From Actinomycetes bacterium (lineage in GTDB: Bacteria; Actinomycetota; Acidimicrobiia; Acidimicrobiales; GCA-2861595), in NCBI GenBank assembly GCA_023264975.1, contig JAHFUS010000002.1, positions 62,001-126,000 of the forward strand: a stretch of DNA of 64,000 nt. The letters run 5' to 3'. The position numbers and the translations under genes were made by a program. Shown piece by piece: positions 52,876 to 61,575 of this stretch. Below the pieces are notes generated by a model. The model was not told where the DNA came from, did not search any database, and was given only the letters and a program-made list of their open reading frames with translations. Numbering within the stretch: the stretch's first letter is position 1; the number at the start of each line of letters is the position of its first letter.

Positions 52876-53730
52876 ATGAGCGCCATGAATCGTCGCGAGT
52901 TCCTCCTGGCCGGCGCCGGGCTGACCGTGCTGGCCGCGTGCGGGAGCAAGAAGGGCGACGACGTGGTGGCCAAGGTCACCGACCCGTCCGGTACGAAGGC
53001 CAAGCGTCTCAACCTGGTGGTGGCGACCTACTTCCACGTGGCGGGCATCGACGAACGGGTCACCGCCGCCATCATCAACGCCGAGGGCTCGGGGCCGGTG
53101 CCGCTCGACGGGCCGGTCGAGTTGACCATCGACGGCCAGCGGGTGGAGTCCACCACCCACACCGACGGCACCCCGCTCCCGTACCTGCTCGTGCACCACC
53201 GCTTCGCGGCCCCGGGCGTGGCCATGCTGCGGGCCACCTTCAAGGGCGCCACCGGCGAGGCCGCCCTCCAGGTGGTGGACCCGGCCACGCTGAGAGTGCC
53301 GTTCCCGGGCAAGCCGCTGATCTCGGCGCCGTCGCCCACGGCCGCCGCCACCCTCGGCGTCGACCCAATCTGCACGGCCGACCCGGTCTGCCCCCTCCAC
53401 GAGGTCAGCCTCGACGCCGCCCTGGCCGAGAAGCGGCCCCTCGCTGTGCTCTTCTCCACCCCGGCCCGCTGCCAGAGCCGCTTCTGCGGCCCCGTCCTCG
53501 ACACCCTCGTCGAGCAGCATTCGGCATTCGGCGACAAGGTCCGCTTTCTCCACGTCGAGATCTACAAGGCCCGCACGGGCAGCGAACTCGCCCCCACCGT
53601 CAGCGCCTACGGTCTCGAACAGGAGCCCATCCTCTTCCTCGCCGGCGCCGACGGCGTCGTGCGCGAGCGTCTCGACAACGCCTACGACCGCGTCGAACTC
53701 AAGGCGGCGCTGGCCCGCCTCGTCAGCTAG
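52876..53730 (+). CDS. Tat lipoprotein with thioredoxin-like domain
   Basis: A 284-residue exported protein with twin arginines (NRREFLLAG) and lipobox (VLAAC, Cys at 22). A beta-rich domain (50-135) is followed by a thioredoxin-like domain (about 160-280) with PLAVLFSTPARCQSRFCGP where thioredoxins have their active site (C-x4-C rather than CxxC), and the cis-Pro-like EQEPILFLAG. Its role may be redox-related at the membrane; function not known. Leaderless start 6 nt after TAGGTT. Confidence 0.8.
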   Translation: MSAMNRREFLLAGAGLTVLAACGSKKGDDVVAKVTDPSGTKAKRLNLVVATYFHVAGIDERVTAAIINAEGSGPVPLDGPVELTIDGQRVESTTHTDGTPLPYLLVHHRFAAPGVAMLRATFKGATGEAALQVVDPATLRVPFPGKPLISAPSPTAAATLGVDPICTADPVCPLHEVSLDAALAEKRPLAVLFSTPARCQSRFCGPVLDTLVEQHSAFGDKVRFLHVEIYKARTGSELAPTVSAYGLEQEPILFLAGADGVVRERLDNAYDRVELKAALARLVS

Positions 53731-53750
53731 GCGAGCGGCGCCGTCCTTCT

Positions 53751-53785
53751 GTGCGAGCGAAACGACCCGGGAGGTCGTTACGCAC
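53751..53785. terminator. Bidirectional terminator hairpin
   Basis: AACGACC, loop CGGGA, GGTCGTT, extended outside by GTGCG/CGCAC. It lies between the convergent lipoprotein and ErpA-like genes. Confidence 0.55.
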
Positions 53786-53804
53786 GCGAAGAAGCGCTGA
53801 CTGA

Positions 53805-54158
53805 CTAGCTGAAGCTCTGGCCGCAGCCGCAGGAGCGCTGGGCGTTGGGGTTGTTGATGCTGAACCCGGCGCCCTGGAGGCCGTCCTTGTAGTCGAGGCT
53901 GGCGCCGCGGAGCAGCGTGGCGCTCTCGGCGTCGACGACGACGGAGACGGCGCCGTTGGAAGAGCGCAGGTCGTCATGGGCGAACTCGCTGTCGAAGAAC
54001 ATCTCGTACGAGTAGCCCGAGCAGCCACCGGGACGCACGGCGATGCGCAGCGCCAGCTCCGGGTTGCCCTCCATCGTCAGCAACTCGGCGACCTTCTTGG
54101 CAGCCGTGTCGGTGATGCCGATCAGGTCGATGCCGATACCAGTTTCGGTGGTGCTCAC
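53805..54158 (-). CDS. erpA: A-type Fe-S cluster insertion protein (IscA/ErpA)
   Basis: A 117-residue HesB-family protein that binds and delivers Fe-S clusters. Three ligand cysteines are present: Cys46 (GGCSGYSY) and Cys110/Cys112 (SCGCGQSFS at the C-terminus). GTG 54158 has an AGGAGG Shine-Dalgarno. It lies 30 bp after the stop of the SufR-like regulator 2 on the same strand, and has its own candidate TAGAAT box, so it can be made alone or with the regulator. Confidence 0.92.
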   Translation of the reverse strand: MSTTETGIGIDLIGITDTAAKKVAELLTMEGNPELALRIAVRPGGCSGYSYEMFFDSEFAHDDLRSSNGAVSVVVDAESATLLRGASLDYKDGLQGAGFSINNPNAQRSCGCGQSFS

Positions 54159-54188
54159 AGGGCTCCTCCTTGGGGCTCAGGGACAATT

Positions 54189-54845
54189 CTATAGCCTGGA
54201 TAAGGCAACGTGGCACGGATCGCGGTCGGCAAGAGTGGCGAACCTGGCCACCCGGGCGCCGCCCAGGACCTCGACCATGCCTTCCACGACGCCGCGGTGC
54301 AGGTGGCACACCAGCTCGGGGAAGGCCTCAGCCAGCTGCTGGTAGGGACATTGGGTGAACGCGATGGTGGTGACGGCGCCGTCGGTCTCGGAGACCGGGT
54401 CGAACCCGAGGTCGGCCAGCTCGGCCAGCACAGCGGCCACGCACGACCCTGTGTCGACCGCGGCGTGGACGGCGCCGGCGTGCCGGCCGTGCGCACGGCC
54501 CACGGCGGCCACGGCGTCGGCATCGGGCCCGCAGGAGGCGGCCACGTTGGCCAGCAGGCCCGCCATGAGGGGGTAAGCGGGGGGTTCCAGGCCGAGCGAC
54601 GGGGCGTCCGCGGCCAGCGAGTAGCGGTGCTGGGGGCGACCGACGCTGCCCTTGCCGTCAACGGCCACGTCGAGCAGGCCCACGTCGCGCATGCGCTCCA
54701 GGTGGGGCCGCACCGTGTTGGGGTGCAGTTCGAGGGCCTCGGCCACGTCGGCGGTGGAGCGGGGCGTGGTGGCCCGGGCCAGTTCCAGGTATATGGCGTA
54801 ACGGGTGTTGTCCCCGAGGGCCTTGAAGAGGCGAAGCCGATCCAC
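54189..54845 (-). CDS. SufR-like Fe-S responsive transcriptional regulator (copy 2)
   Basis: A 218-residue winged-helix regulator (HTH about 5-60: FKALGDNTRYAIYLEL, VAEALELHPNTVRPHLERM). It has three cysteines in the SufR layout: C166, C180, C211 (C-x13-C-x30-C). GTG 54845 lies 7 nt from a TATATT box. It is divergent from Mrp copy 2 and upstream of the ErpA-like gene, mirroring copy 1. It may sense cluster status and control the Mrp/ErpA module. Confidence 0.83.
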   Translation of the reverse strand: MDRLRLFKALGDNTRYAIYLELARATTPRSTADVAEALELHPNTVRPHLERMRDVGLLDVAVDGKGSVGRPQHRYSLAADAPSLGLEPPAYPLMAGLLANVAASCGPDADAVAAVGRAHGRHAGAVHAAVDTGSCVAAVLAELADLGFDPVSETDGAVTTIAFTQCPYQQLAEAFPELVCHLHRGVVEGMVEVLGGARVARFATLADRDPCHVALSRL

Positions 54846-54887
54846 GAATCCGAATATACCAGGCGAGTTCCTTGTAAACTGTCACCC

Positions 54888-56054
54888 GTGCCCGTCCCGA
54901 CCGCCCCCGGACCCTCCGAGGAGGCCGTCAAGGGCGCCCTGCGCGGCGTGATGGACCCCGAGCTCGGCGACAACGTCGTCGACCTCGGCATGGTGCGCCG
55001 GGTCGAGATCGCGGGTGCCGCGGTCGACGTCACCGTCGCCCTCACCACCGCCGGCTGCCCGTTGCGGGCACAGCTGATGAAGGACGTGAAGCTCCGGGTC
55101 GGCAGCCTGCCGGGTGTCGAGGAGGTGCGGGTCCACTTCGGCGAGATGACCAACGAGCAGAAGAAGAGCCTCATGGCCCGGGCCCGCTGGAAGGCCCGCG
55201 ACGGGGCGCCCGACACCGACATCCCTCCCACCACCCGCATCGCGGCCATCGCCTCGGGCAAGGGCGGCGTGGGCAAGTCGTCGATCACCGTGAACCTGGC
55301 CGTCCAGCTGGCCCGGCGGGGCCTGGTGGTCGGCGTGCTCGACGCCGACATCGGCGGCTTCTCCATCCCCCGCATGCTCGGCCTCGACGGCCAGCTGGGC
55401 GCCGAGGCCAAGAAGATCATCCCGCTCCGCAAGGACGTGGGCGCCGGCCACCTCGAGGTCGTCTCCATGGGCTCTGTCGGCAACGCGGCAGAGGACGAGG
55501 CGATCATGTGGCGGGGGTTCATGCTCAACCGGGCGGTCCAGCAGTTCCTGGAGGACGTGCGCTGGGGAGCCCTCGACTACCTCCTCATCGACATGCCGCC
55601 CGGCACCAGCGACGTGCAGATGGGCCTGGCCCGGATGCTGCCCCACACCGAGGTCCTCATCGTCACCACGCCCGCCCTGGCTGCCCAGAAGGTGGCCGCC
55701 CGGGCGGCCGACATGGCCCGCAAGGGGTACCTGCGGGTGGCCGGCGTCATCGAGAACATGAGCGCCTTCCACTGCGAGCACGGCGGCACCTACGCCCTGT
55801 TCGGCTCCGGCGGGGGCGAGCGCCTGGCGGCCGAGATCGGCGTCCCCCTCCTTGGCACCATCCCCCTCGACGCCTCGGTGGCGGCCGGCGGAGACAGTGG
55901 GAAACCCGCCTCGCTCGCCGCCTCCGGCCCCGTGGTCGACGCCTTCTCGGCCCTGGCCGAGCGCATCGTCTCCGAGGCCCTGCCCCCGGTGGAGATGGCC
56001 TCGTGCACGGCCCGCCTCTTCGAGTACGTCGAAGCCGTCCTGGGACCGCGCTAG
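54888..56054 (+). CDS. mrp: Mrp/ApbC-type Fe-S carrier ATPase (copy 2)
   Basis: A 388-residue paralogue of the protein at 41561: MIP18/DUF59 domain with Cys57 (TTAGCPLRAQ), P-loop GKGGVGKS (124-131), LLIDMPPGTSDVQ and GVIENMSAFHCEHGG. Here one Cys remains of the usual CxxC (C-E-H-G). GTG 54888 is 7 nt after a TAAACT box (leaderless), whereas copy 1 has a leader and ribosome site. Its stop overlaps, on the opposite strand, the stop of the kinase gene (shared CTAG). Confidence 0.92.
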   Translation: MPVPTAPGPSEEAVKGALRGVMDPELGDNVVDLGMVRRVEIAGAAVDVTVALTTAGCPLRAQLMKDVKLRVGSLPGVEEVRVHFGEMTNEQKKSLMARARWKARDGAPDTDIPPTTRIAAIASGKGGVGKSSITVNLAVQLARRGLVVGVLDADIGGFSIPRMLGLDGQLGAEAKKIIPLRKDVGAGHLEVVSMGSVGNAAEDEAIMWRGFMLNRAVQQFLEDVRWGALDYLLIDMPPGTSDVQMGLARMLPHTEVLIVTTPALAAQKVAARAADMARKGYLRVAGVIENMSAFHCEHGGTYALFGSGGGERLAAEIGVPLLGTIPLDASVAAGGDSGKPASLAASGPVVDAFSALAERIVSEALPPVEMASCTARLFEYVEAVLGPR

Positions 56055-57820
56055 AACCGGACCGGTTCGTCGCCGGAGCGGCGGCGGGGGACCGGGAGGG
56101 TGAGGCGGAACGAGGCGCCGCCGTGGGGGGCCGTCTCGTACCAGATGCGCCCGCCCATGGCTTCCACCAGGCTGCGCACGAGCGACAGGCCGAGCCCGCT
56201 TCCCCGGGAGCGGTCGCGGTTGGTGCGGCTGAGGGTGTGCACCCTGCTGAACAGGGTGGGCACCAGGCCGGCGTCCACCCCCGGGCCGTGGTCGGTCACG
56301 GCCAGTTCGAGCGCGCTGTCGTCGATCGACGCCACGGTGACGGTGACCGGGGCGTGCCCGTGCTGGAGGGCGTTCTCGGCCAGGTTGGCCACCACCTGCT
56401 CGAGGCGGCGGGCGTCGGCCACCACGGGGATGCCCGGCGGTAGGTCGATGATGACGTCGTCGGGGTGGCCCAGCTTGGCCATGGCCGCCTCGACGAGCGG
56501 CGCCAGCTCCACCGGCGACGGGCTGAGCAGGAAGGTGTTGGCCTCCAGGCGGCTGATGTCCGACAAGTCGTCGGCCAGGCGCACCATGCGCTCCACCTGG
56601 CCCCGGATGGACGAGCCGAGGCGGCGGATGCGCTCCGGCGTGAGGTCGCCGGGCGGCGCCTCGAGGGTGGTCGCCATGCCGAGGATGGTGGCCAGCGGCG
56701 TGCGCAGGTCGTTGGTGACGAGCGTCATGAACTCGTTCTTCTCCCGCTCCACGTCGTGGGCGGTGGTGACGTCGCTCATCACCAGCTGGTACCCGATAGC
56801 CTCGCCGTCGTCGAAGCGCGTGACGGTGCGCACGTCCAGGATCCGGCGAACGCCGTCGGCGCGGGTGACCTGCAGCTCGGCTCGGCTGGGGGCGCTGCCG
56901 GGGACGTCGGCGGTGAGACCGGCCAGCTCGGAGTCGGGGGCGAGGGGGCCCATCACGTCGGCCAGGGCGGTGCCGCACAGGTTCTCGGGCGCCACGCCGA
57001 GGATGACGGCGAGCGACGGGTTGGCGTACTGCACCACACCGTCGAGATCGACCTCGCAGATGCCGTCGGACGAGTGCTCCACCACGTGCTCGTAGCGGGC
57101 CCGGGCCTCGTGCTGGCGGTTGATCATCGCCGCCCAGTAGCCCTGGGCCAGCGCGTCGGTGAGGCGGTCCATGGCGGGGAGGACCCGGGTGAGCAGGAGC
57201 GACAGGGCGAGGCCCCAGTGGCCACCCCGCTCCTCGGCCAGCTCCACCGCCGTCTGCACGACGAGGTCGCGGGAGATGCGCAGGACCACGAGGAGCTGGG
57301 GGAGGGGGGAGCCGTCCCAGGCAGCGGCCGCACCCACCTCCTGGAGGTCGTCGACCAGCGCCTCGTCCACCTCGGCGCCCTGGCCGGTGACGGCCAGGAT
57401 GGCCTCGAACCGGCCCTTGGCCTGGTCCACGAAGCGCGCCTGCTGGCGCAACGACCAGGACTGCGCCTCGGGGAAGACGCCCGAGAAGATGTCGAAGGCG
57501 CGCCGGGCCATCTCCTCGGAACGGCCGTCCAGTGCGGCCAGCAGGGCTTCGGGGTCGGCCTCGCCCGGCTCGGTGACCACCAGGTTGCCGGCGCCGTTGT
57601 CGGCGTTGCGGGCGAGGAACGCCTTCACGTCCACCATGGCGAGGAGCGGCCCGTCGGCGTTCTCGTGGGTGGCCACGAGGAACTGGGCGTCGAGCAGCCC
57701 GCGCACGGCCTCCGTAGAGAGGCTCAGATAGGCGGCTGCTTCCGCCAGCGTGACCAACGGGCGATTTCCCGTGTTCCGATCTGACATGTAGGTGCTCTCA
57801 TAGTTCGACGGCTTTTCCAC
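56051..57820 (-). CDS. HTH-PAS histidine-kinase-like protein lacking the phospho-acceptor histidine
   Basis: A 589-residue protein. Residues 21-72 form an excisionase/MerR-type HTH (LVTLAEAAAYLSLSTEAVRGLL). A helical region follows (90-235), then a PAS domain (about 240-355, VVEHSSDGICEVDLDGVVQYANPSL region), a dimerisation helix and an ATPase domain. The H-box reads FMTLVTNDLRTPLATIL: Asn370 replaces the phosphorylated His. The ATP-binding motifs are intact (N-box Asn483, DHGPG 510-514, GSGLGL 540-545). It might act as an ATP-dependent switch with direct DNA binding, or signal through a partner. GTG 57820 has GGAAGGGA upstream; ATG 57787 is possible. Confidence 0.85.
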   Translation of the reverse strand: MEKPSNYESTYMSDRNTGNRPLVTLAEAAAYLSLSTEAVRGLLDAQFLVATHENADGPLLAMVDVKAFLARNADNGAGNLVVTEPGEADPEALLAALDGRSEEMARRAFDIFSGVFPEAQSWSLRQQARFVDQAKGRFEAILAVTGQGAEVDEALVDDLQEVGAAAAWDGSPLPQLLVVLRISRDLVVQTAVELAEERGGHWGLALSLLLTRVLPAMDRLTDALAQGYWAAMINRQHEARARYEHVVEHSSDGICEVDLDGVVQYANPSLAVILGVAPENLCGTALADVMGPLAPDSELAGLTADVPGSAPSRAELQVTRADGVRRILDVRTVTRFDDGEAIGYQLVMSDVTTAHDVEREKNEFMTLVTNDLRTPLATILGMATTLEAPPGDLTPERIRRLGSSIRGQVERMVRLADDLSDISRLEANTFLLSPSPVELAPLVEAAMAKLGHPDDVIIDLPPGIPVVADARRLEQVVANLAENALQHGHAPVTVTVASIDDSALELAVTDHGPGVDAGLVPTLFSRVHTLSRTNRDRSRGSGLGLSLVRSLVEAMGGRIWYETAPHGGASFRLTLPVPRRRSGDEPVRF

Positions 57821-57889
57821 CGTCCCTTCCCTGGAGCCTCGCGCACGGACGGCCGCGCGTCATCCCGACCGGCGGCTGACGGAGGGCGG

Positions 57890-58282
57890 CTACCGGATGT
57901 AGCGGTCGAACGAGGCGAATCCGGCCCGCTTGGCGAGACGGTGGGTCACCGTGGCGCGCAGGGCGGCCCGCACCGGCGGGAGCAGGAGGAGCACCCCGAC
58001 GACGTCGCTCAGGAAGCCCGGCGTGAGCAGCAGGGCGCCGGCGAACAGGATCAGCACGCCGTCCACCAGTTCCCGCCCGGGGACCGCGCCCTGGGCCACC
58101 CGCTCCTGCGCCCGGCGGACGACGGAGAGGCCTTCGCGCTTCACCAGCCAGGCGCCGAGCATGCTCACCAGGATGAGCAGGGCGACGGTGTTGAGGGCGC
58201 CGATGGCATGACCGACCTGGAGGATGACGAACAGCTCCACGAAGGGCACGACCAGGAAGACCAGGAACAGCAAGGCCACCAC
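57890..58282 (-). CDS. fxsA: FxsA family membrane protein
   Basis: A 130-residue protein with three hydrophobic segments and the family start LLFLVFLVVPFVELFVILQVG and LLLTPGFLSDVVGVLLLLPP. Escherichia coli FxsA relieves phage exclusion when overproduced; the cellular role is unknown. GTG 58282 is 6 nt after TAGGCT. Divergent from the protease-like gene 34 bp away. Confidence 0.88.
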   Translation of the reverse strand: MVALLFLVFLVVPFVELFVILQVGHAIGALNTVALLILVSMLGAWLVKREGLSVVRRAQERVAQGAVPGRELVDGVLILFAGALLLTPGFLSDVVGVLLLLPPVRAALRATVTHRLAKRAGFASFDRYIR

Positions 58283-58316
58283 AGCTTCAGCCTACCGGCC
58301 GAGTACCTTTCCCCTG

Positions 58317-59237
58317 ATGGCGACTCCCCGGGCCGGGCGATCTGGGGGCCGGCGGCACCTCGTCATCCCCAAGACCGTGCTCGGTCTGGCTGTGCTGATC
58401 CTCGCCTTCGCCGTGGGGACGGCTGCCAGTGGGGTGGCCTTCTACTCGTACTACGAGTTCAAGAAGGACACGACCGAGGAGCGGGTCGCCACCTTCGTCG
58501 AGGGCTTCGACAAGCGGTTCAAGACCGCCACCGACACCATCCGGGCCGAGCGGGAGAACGCCCTGGCCGACATCGAGAAGGAGCTCGAGCCGCTCCGCCG
58601 CATCCAGGCCGAGGGTGGCACACTCGAGGCGCTGGTGGAGAAGGTGAAGGACTCGGTCTTTTTCGTCAGCACCCTCGACGAGGCGGGTCAGCCCTCGGTG
58701 GGCACCGCCTTCGCGGTGGCGTCGGACTCCGAGCAGTCCCTGCTGGTCACCTCGTACGCGACGGTGAAGGCGGCAACCCGCCAGCCGGGGCCCGCCCTCA
58801 AGGTCCGCCAGGGGGACACGGAGATCAAGGCCGAGCTGTGGACGTGGCACGAGGAGCGCGACCTGGCGCTGCTGGTGCTGGCCAAGGGCAGCGTGCCCCG
58901 GCTGAAGCTCGCGTCGAACGACCCACCGATCAACACCGGTGAGCGCCTGTTCGCCATCTCCGGTTTGGGGACGGCCGGCGGGGCCGTCGCCCAGGGGTTC
59001 GTAGCCGACGTGTCGGCTGCCGGCATCCAGCACGACGCCGCCATCGGGCAGGCCTACCAGGGCGGCCCGCTGGTGAACTCGGAGGGTGAAGTCGTGGCCG
59101 TCGCCTCCCGGTCGTACGCCCCGCTCGGCTTCAGCACCGACGGCGTGTACTTCGCCCCGCTGGTCTCGGCCGCGTGCGAGAAGGTCCTCAAGTGCCCGTC
59201 GGGCACCGAGGTGAGCGGGCCCGGCGCCAAGCGTTGA
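58317..59237 (+). CDS. Membrane-anchored DegP/trypsin-like protein with degraded active site
   Basis: A 306-residue protein: anchor helix (about 18-42), coiled coil (50-100), then a chymotrypsin-fold domain (about 110-290). Of the expected triad only Asp182 (EERDLALLVL) remains. The His position is Ala148 (LLVTSYATV, where DegP proteins have LIVTNAHVV) and the Ser position is Gln248 (AYQGGPLV instead of NSGGPLV). There is no PDZ domain. Probably a non-catalytic binding protein. ATG 58317 lies 7 nt after TACCTT. Confidence 0.85.
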   Translation: MATPRAGRSGGRRHLVIPKTVLGLAVLILAFAVGTAASGVAFYSYYEFKKDTTEERVATFVEGFDKRFKTATDTIRAERENALADIEKELEPLRRIQAEGGTLEALVEKVKDSVFFVSTLDEAGQPSVGTAFAVASDSEQSLLVTSYATVKAATRQPGPALKVRQGDTEIKAELWTWHEERDLALLVLAKGSVPRLKLASNDPPINTGERLFAISGLGTAGGAVAQGFVADVSAAGIQHDAAIGQAYQGGPLVNSEGEVVAVASRSYAPLGFSTDGVYFAPLVSAACEKVLKCPSGTEVSGPGAKR

Positions 59238-59246
59238 GCCCGGGCC

Positions 59247-61517
59247 TCAGGGTCTGGGTAGGAGGGTGACCGGCGTCACGGGCGGCCGGGTGGTCGGCAC
59301 AGGAGTCGGGACGGCCGTCGCCACCGTCGTGGGCGGCAGCGTGGCGGGCACGGGCGCCTGCGGCGGGGGAGCTTCCACCAGGTAGACCCCTCCGGGATCG
59401 GGGGGACCAGTGGGGCGACGGGTGCCGGGGTCGAAGCCACCCCGGGCGTCGCGGCGCAAGGCCTCGGCCAGGTCCTTGATCGGCGGGTCCTCCGAGAACT
59501 TGGTGGACGGCACGTCGGCCACGGCCTGGCTCATGAACTTCTTCCACGTGCGGGCCGGGATGGTGCCGCCGAAGACCTTGTCGACGCCCTTGATCCCCCG
59601 CAGCGGCGTCTTCTGGTTGTTGCTGTAGCCCATCCACACCGAGGTGGACAGCGTGGGCGTGTACCCCACGAACCAGGCGTTGGAGAAGTTCTGGCTGGTG
59701 CCGGTCTTGCCCGCCGCCGGCCGGCCGATGTCGGCCGCCCGAGCGGTGCCGCCCGTGATCACGCCGGCCAGGATGTCGTTCACCGCGTCGGCCACGATCT
59801 GGTCGAGCACCCGCTTCCGCTCGGGGGCGCTGTTGTCCTCGATCACCCGGCGCTGGCCGTCCACCGTACGCTCCGCCACCTCGAGCACCGGCGTGGGCGC
59901 GGCCCGCTCGCCACGGGCCGCGAAGACGCCGAACGATGACGCCATCTCCAGGGGCGACACGTCGATGACCCCGAGGGCATAGGTGCCGCTGCAGGTGTGG
60001 AAGGTGGGGCTGTACCAGGCCGCCGTGACGCCCAGGTTGCGGGCCATCTCGGCCGTCTCCTTGCACCCGACGTCGCGCACGATCTGGGCATAGACGGTGT
60101 TGATCGATTTGGCCGTTGCCGATGCGATGGTTGCGCTCCCGCCCCCCCCGCCCTCGTTGTTGGAGATCGTGCACTTGTTTTGAGCCGTGACCTTGCAGTC
60201 GGGGATCTGGAAGGTGCTCGGTGCTTTGTAGACCTTGGTCGGCTCGAAGCCGCGGGACAGGGCGGCAGCCAGGACGAAGGGCTTGAACGACGAGCCCGGC
60301 TGGCGCCCGAGGCCGCCGCCGCCGACCGCCGGTGTCGCCCAGCAACTGGCCTCCACCTCGACCTTGATCTTCGGATCGGTCGGCTGGCGGGGGCATCCGC
60401 CCAGGGCCAGGTTCACCTGCGATGAGGCGAAGTCCCGCCCTCCGACGAGCGCCTTCACGTACCCGGTCGGTGGCTCCACCGCGACGAGGGACATCTCCAA
60501 CGGGGCGCTGGTGCCGCTCAGCGCGTCGGCCACGGTGGCCTCGGCCCGGGCCTGCAGGTCCGGGTCCATGGTGACGGTGATCTCGAGGCCGCCCCGGAAC
60601 ACCCGCGCCGGGCCGTACTTGAGCTCCAGGTACCGGCGGACGTAGTCCACGAAGAACGGGAACCTGTTCTCCTGCTGCTGCGAGGGGTACACGAGCGTGA
60701 CCGGGCCGGGCGGCGGCCCCTGGGACGCCAACCAGACCCGTTGCGGCGTGGCCTCGTCGAGCTGCGCCCTGGTGATGAAGCCGGCCTTGTACAACTTGGC
60801 GAGGACGATGAGCCGCTTCGACTCGGCAAGCGCCGGGTTGCCCCGCGGCTCGTAGCGGCTGGGGGCGGGGATCAGCCCGGCGATCATGGCCGACTCCGTG
60901 ACGGTGAGCCGGGAGACGGGCTTGCGGAAGTAGCTCTCCGACGCCGCGCCGACCCCATAGATCCCCTCGCCCAGATAGATGTTGGAGAGGTACTGGAACA
61001 GGATCTCGTCCTTGTCGACCTGTCGGTCGAGCTGGCTGGCCAGGATCGCCTCGCGGATCTTGCGCACAAAGGAGCGCTCCTCACCCACGTAGGCGTTCTT
61101 GACGTACTGCTGGGTGATGGTGGAGCCGCCCTGGGCCAGGTTCTTCTTGCGCAGGTCGGCCCACAGGGCGCGCATGCTGCCCCGCGGGTCGATGCCGCCG
61201 TGGCTGTAGAAGCCCTTGTCCTCGGCCGAGATCACCGCGTCCTTCAGGATCTGGGGCACGTCGGCGGGCCGGACTGGGGTGTTCTGCTCGAACTCGCGGA
61301 AGGCGCCGATCTCCTGGCGGTTGCCGGCCGAGTCGATGGCGTAGACGCGGCTGATGCGGCTGGCCACCGTGGGCCTCGGGTCGGGGAGCTTGGCGGGGAG
61401 CGGTGCGAAGAAGAAGGTGGCGAGGATGGTGACGATCACCGTGATCGGGGTGATCACCGAGCAGACGAGGAACAGGGCGACGGCCCGTGTGACGCCGCGG
61501 ATCAACCCCATCGCCAT
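59247..61517 (-). CDS. Class A penicillin-binding protein (glycosyltransferase/transpeptidase)
   Basis: A 756-residue bifunctional peptidoglycan synthase. It has an N-terminal membrane helix, a GT51 domain (catalytic Glu99 in SAEDKGFYSHGG; GGSTITQQYVKN; then YLNxxYxG-type segment YLSNIYLGEGIYG), and a transpeptidase domain with PGSSFKPF (SxxK), SIN and GKTGTS motifs. The C-terminal Pro/Thr-rich tail is low complexity. It polymerises and crosslinks cell wall outside the membrane. No ribosome site is strong; ATG 61511 is an alternative. Confidence 0.95.
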   Translation of the reverse strand: MAMGLIRGVTRAVALFLVCSVITPITVIVTILATFFFAPLPAKLPDPRPTVASRISRVYAIDSAGNRQEIGAFREFEQNTPVRPADVPQILKDAVISAEDKGFYSHGGIDPRGSMRALWADLRKKNLAQGGSTITQQYVKNAYVGEERSFVRKIREAILASQLDRQVDKDEILFQYLSNIYLGEGIYGVGAASESYFRKPVSRLTVTESAMIAGLIPAPSRYEPRGNPALAESKRLIVLAKLYKAGFITRAQLDEATPQRVWLASQGPPPGPVTLVYPSQQQENRFPFFVDYVRRYLELKYGPARVFRGGLEITVTMDPDLQARAEATVADALSGTSAPLEMSLVAVEPPTGYVKALVGGRDFASSQVNLALGGCPRQPTDPKIKVEVEASCWATPAVGGGGLGRQPGSSFKPFVLAAALSRGFEPTKVYKAPSTFQIPDCKVTAQNKCTISNNEGGGGGSATIASATAKSINTVYAQIVRDVGCKETAEMARNLGVTAAWYSPTFHTCSGTYALGVIDVSPLEMASSFGVFAARGERAAPTPVLEVAERTVDGQRRVIEDNSAPERKRVLDQIVADAVNDILAGVITGGTARAADIGRPAAGKTGTSQNFSNAWFVGYTPTLSTSVWMGYSNNQKTPLRGIKGVDKVFGGTIPARTWKKFMSQAVADVPSTKFSEDPPIKDLAEALRRDARGGFDPGTRRPTGPPDPGGVYLVEAPPPQAPVPATLPPTTVATAVPTPVPTTRPPVTPVTLLPRP

Positions 61518-61575
61518 GGCCCCATCCTCGCACGGGCCGCCCCGCCGGCAGGGTCGCAGTCCCTAAGGTGGAGGG

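Noticed and set aside
53028-53537. 169-codon leftward frame within the lipoprotein gene
   Set aside because: Antisense shadow of a gene with a clear Tat signal, lipobox and leaderless promoter.
61518-61575. tRNA-Sec gene upstream of selA
   Set aside because: Only 58 bp are available and they contain no tRNA-like arms.
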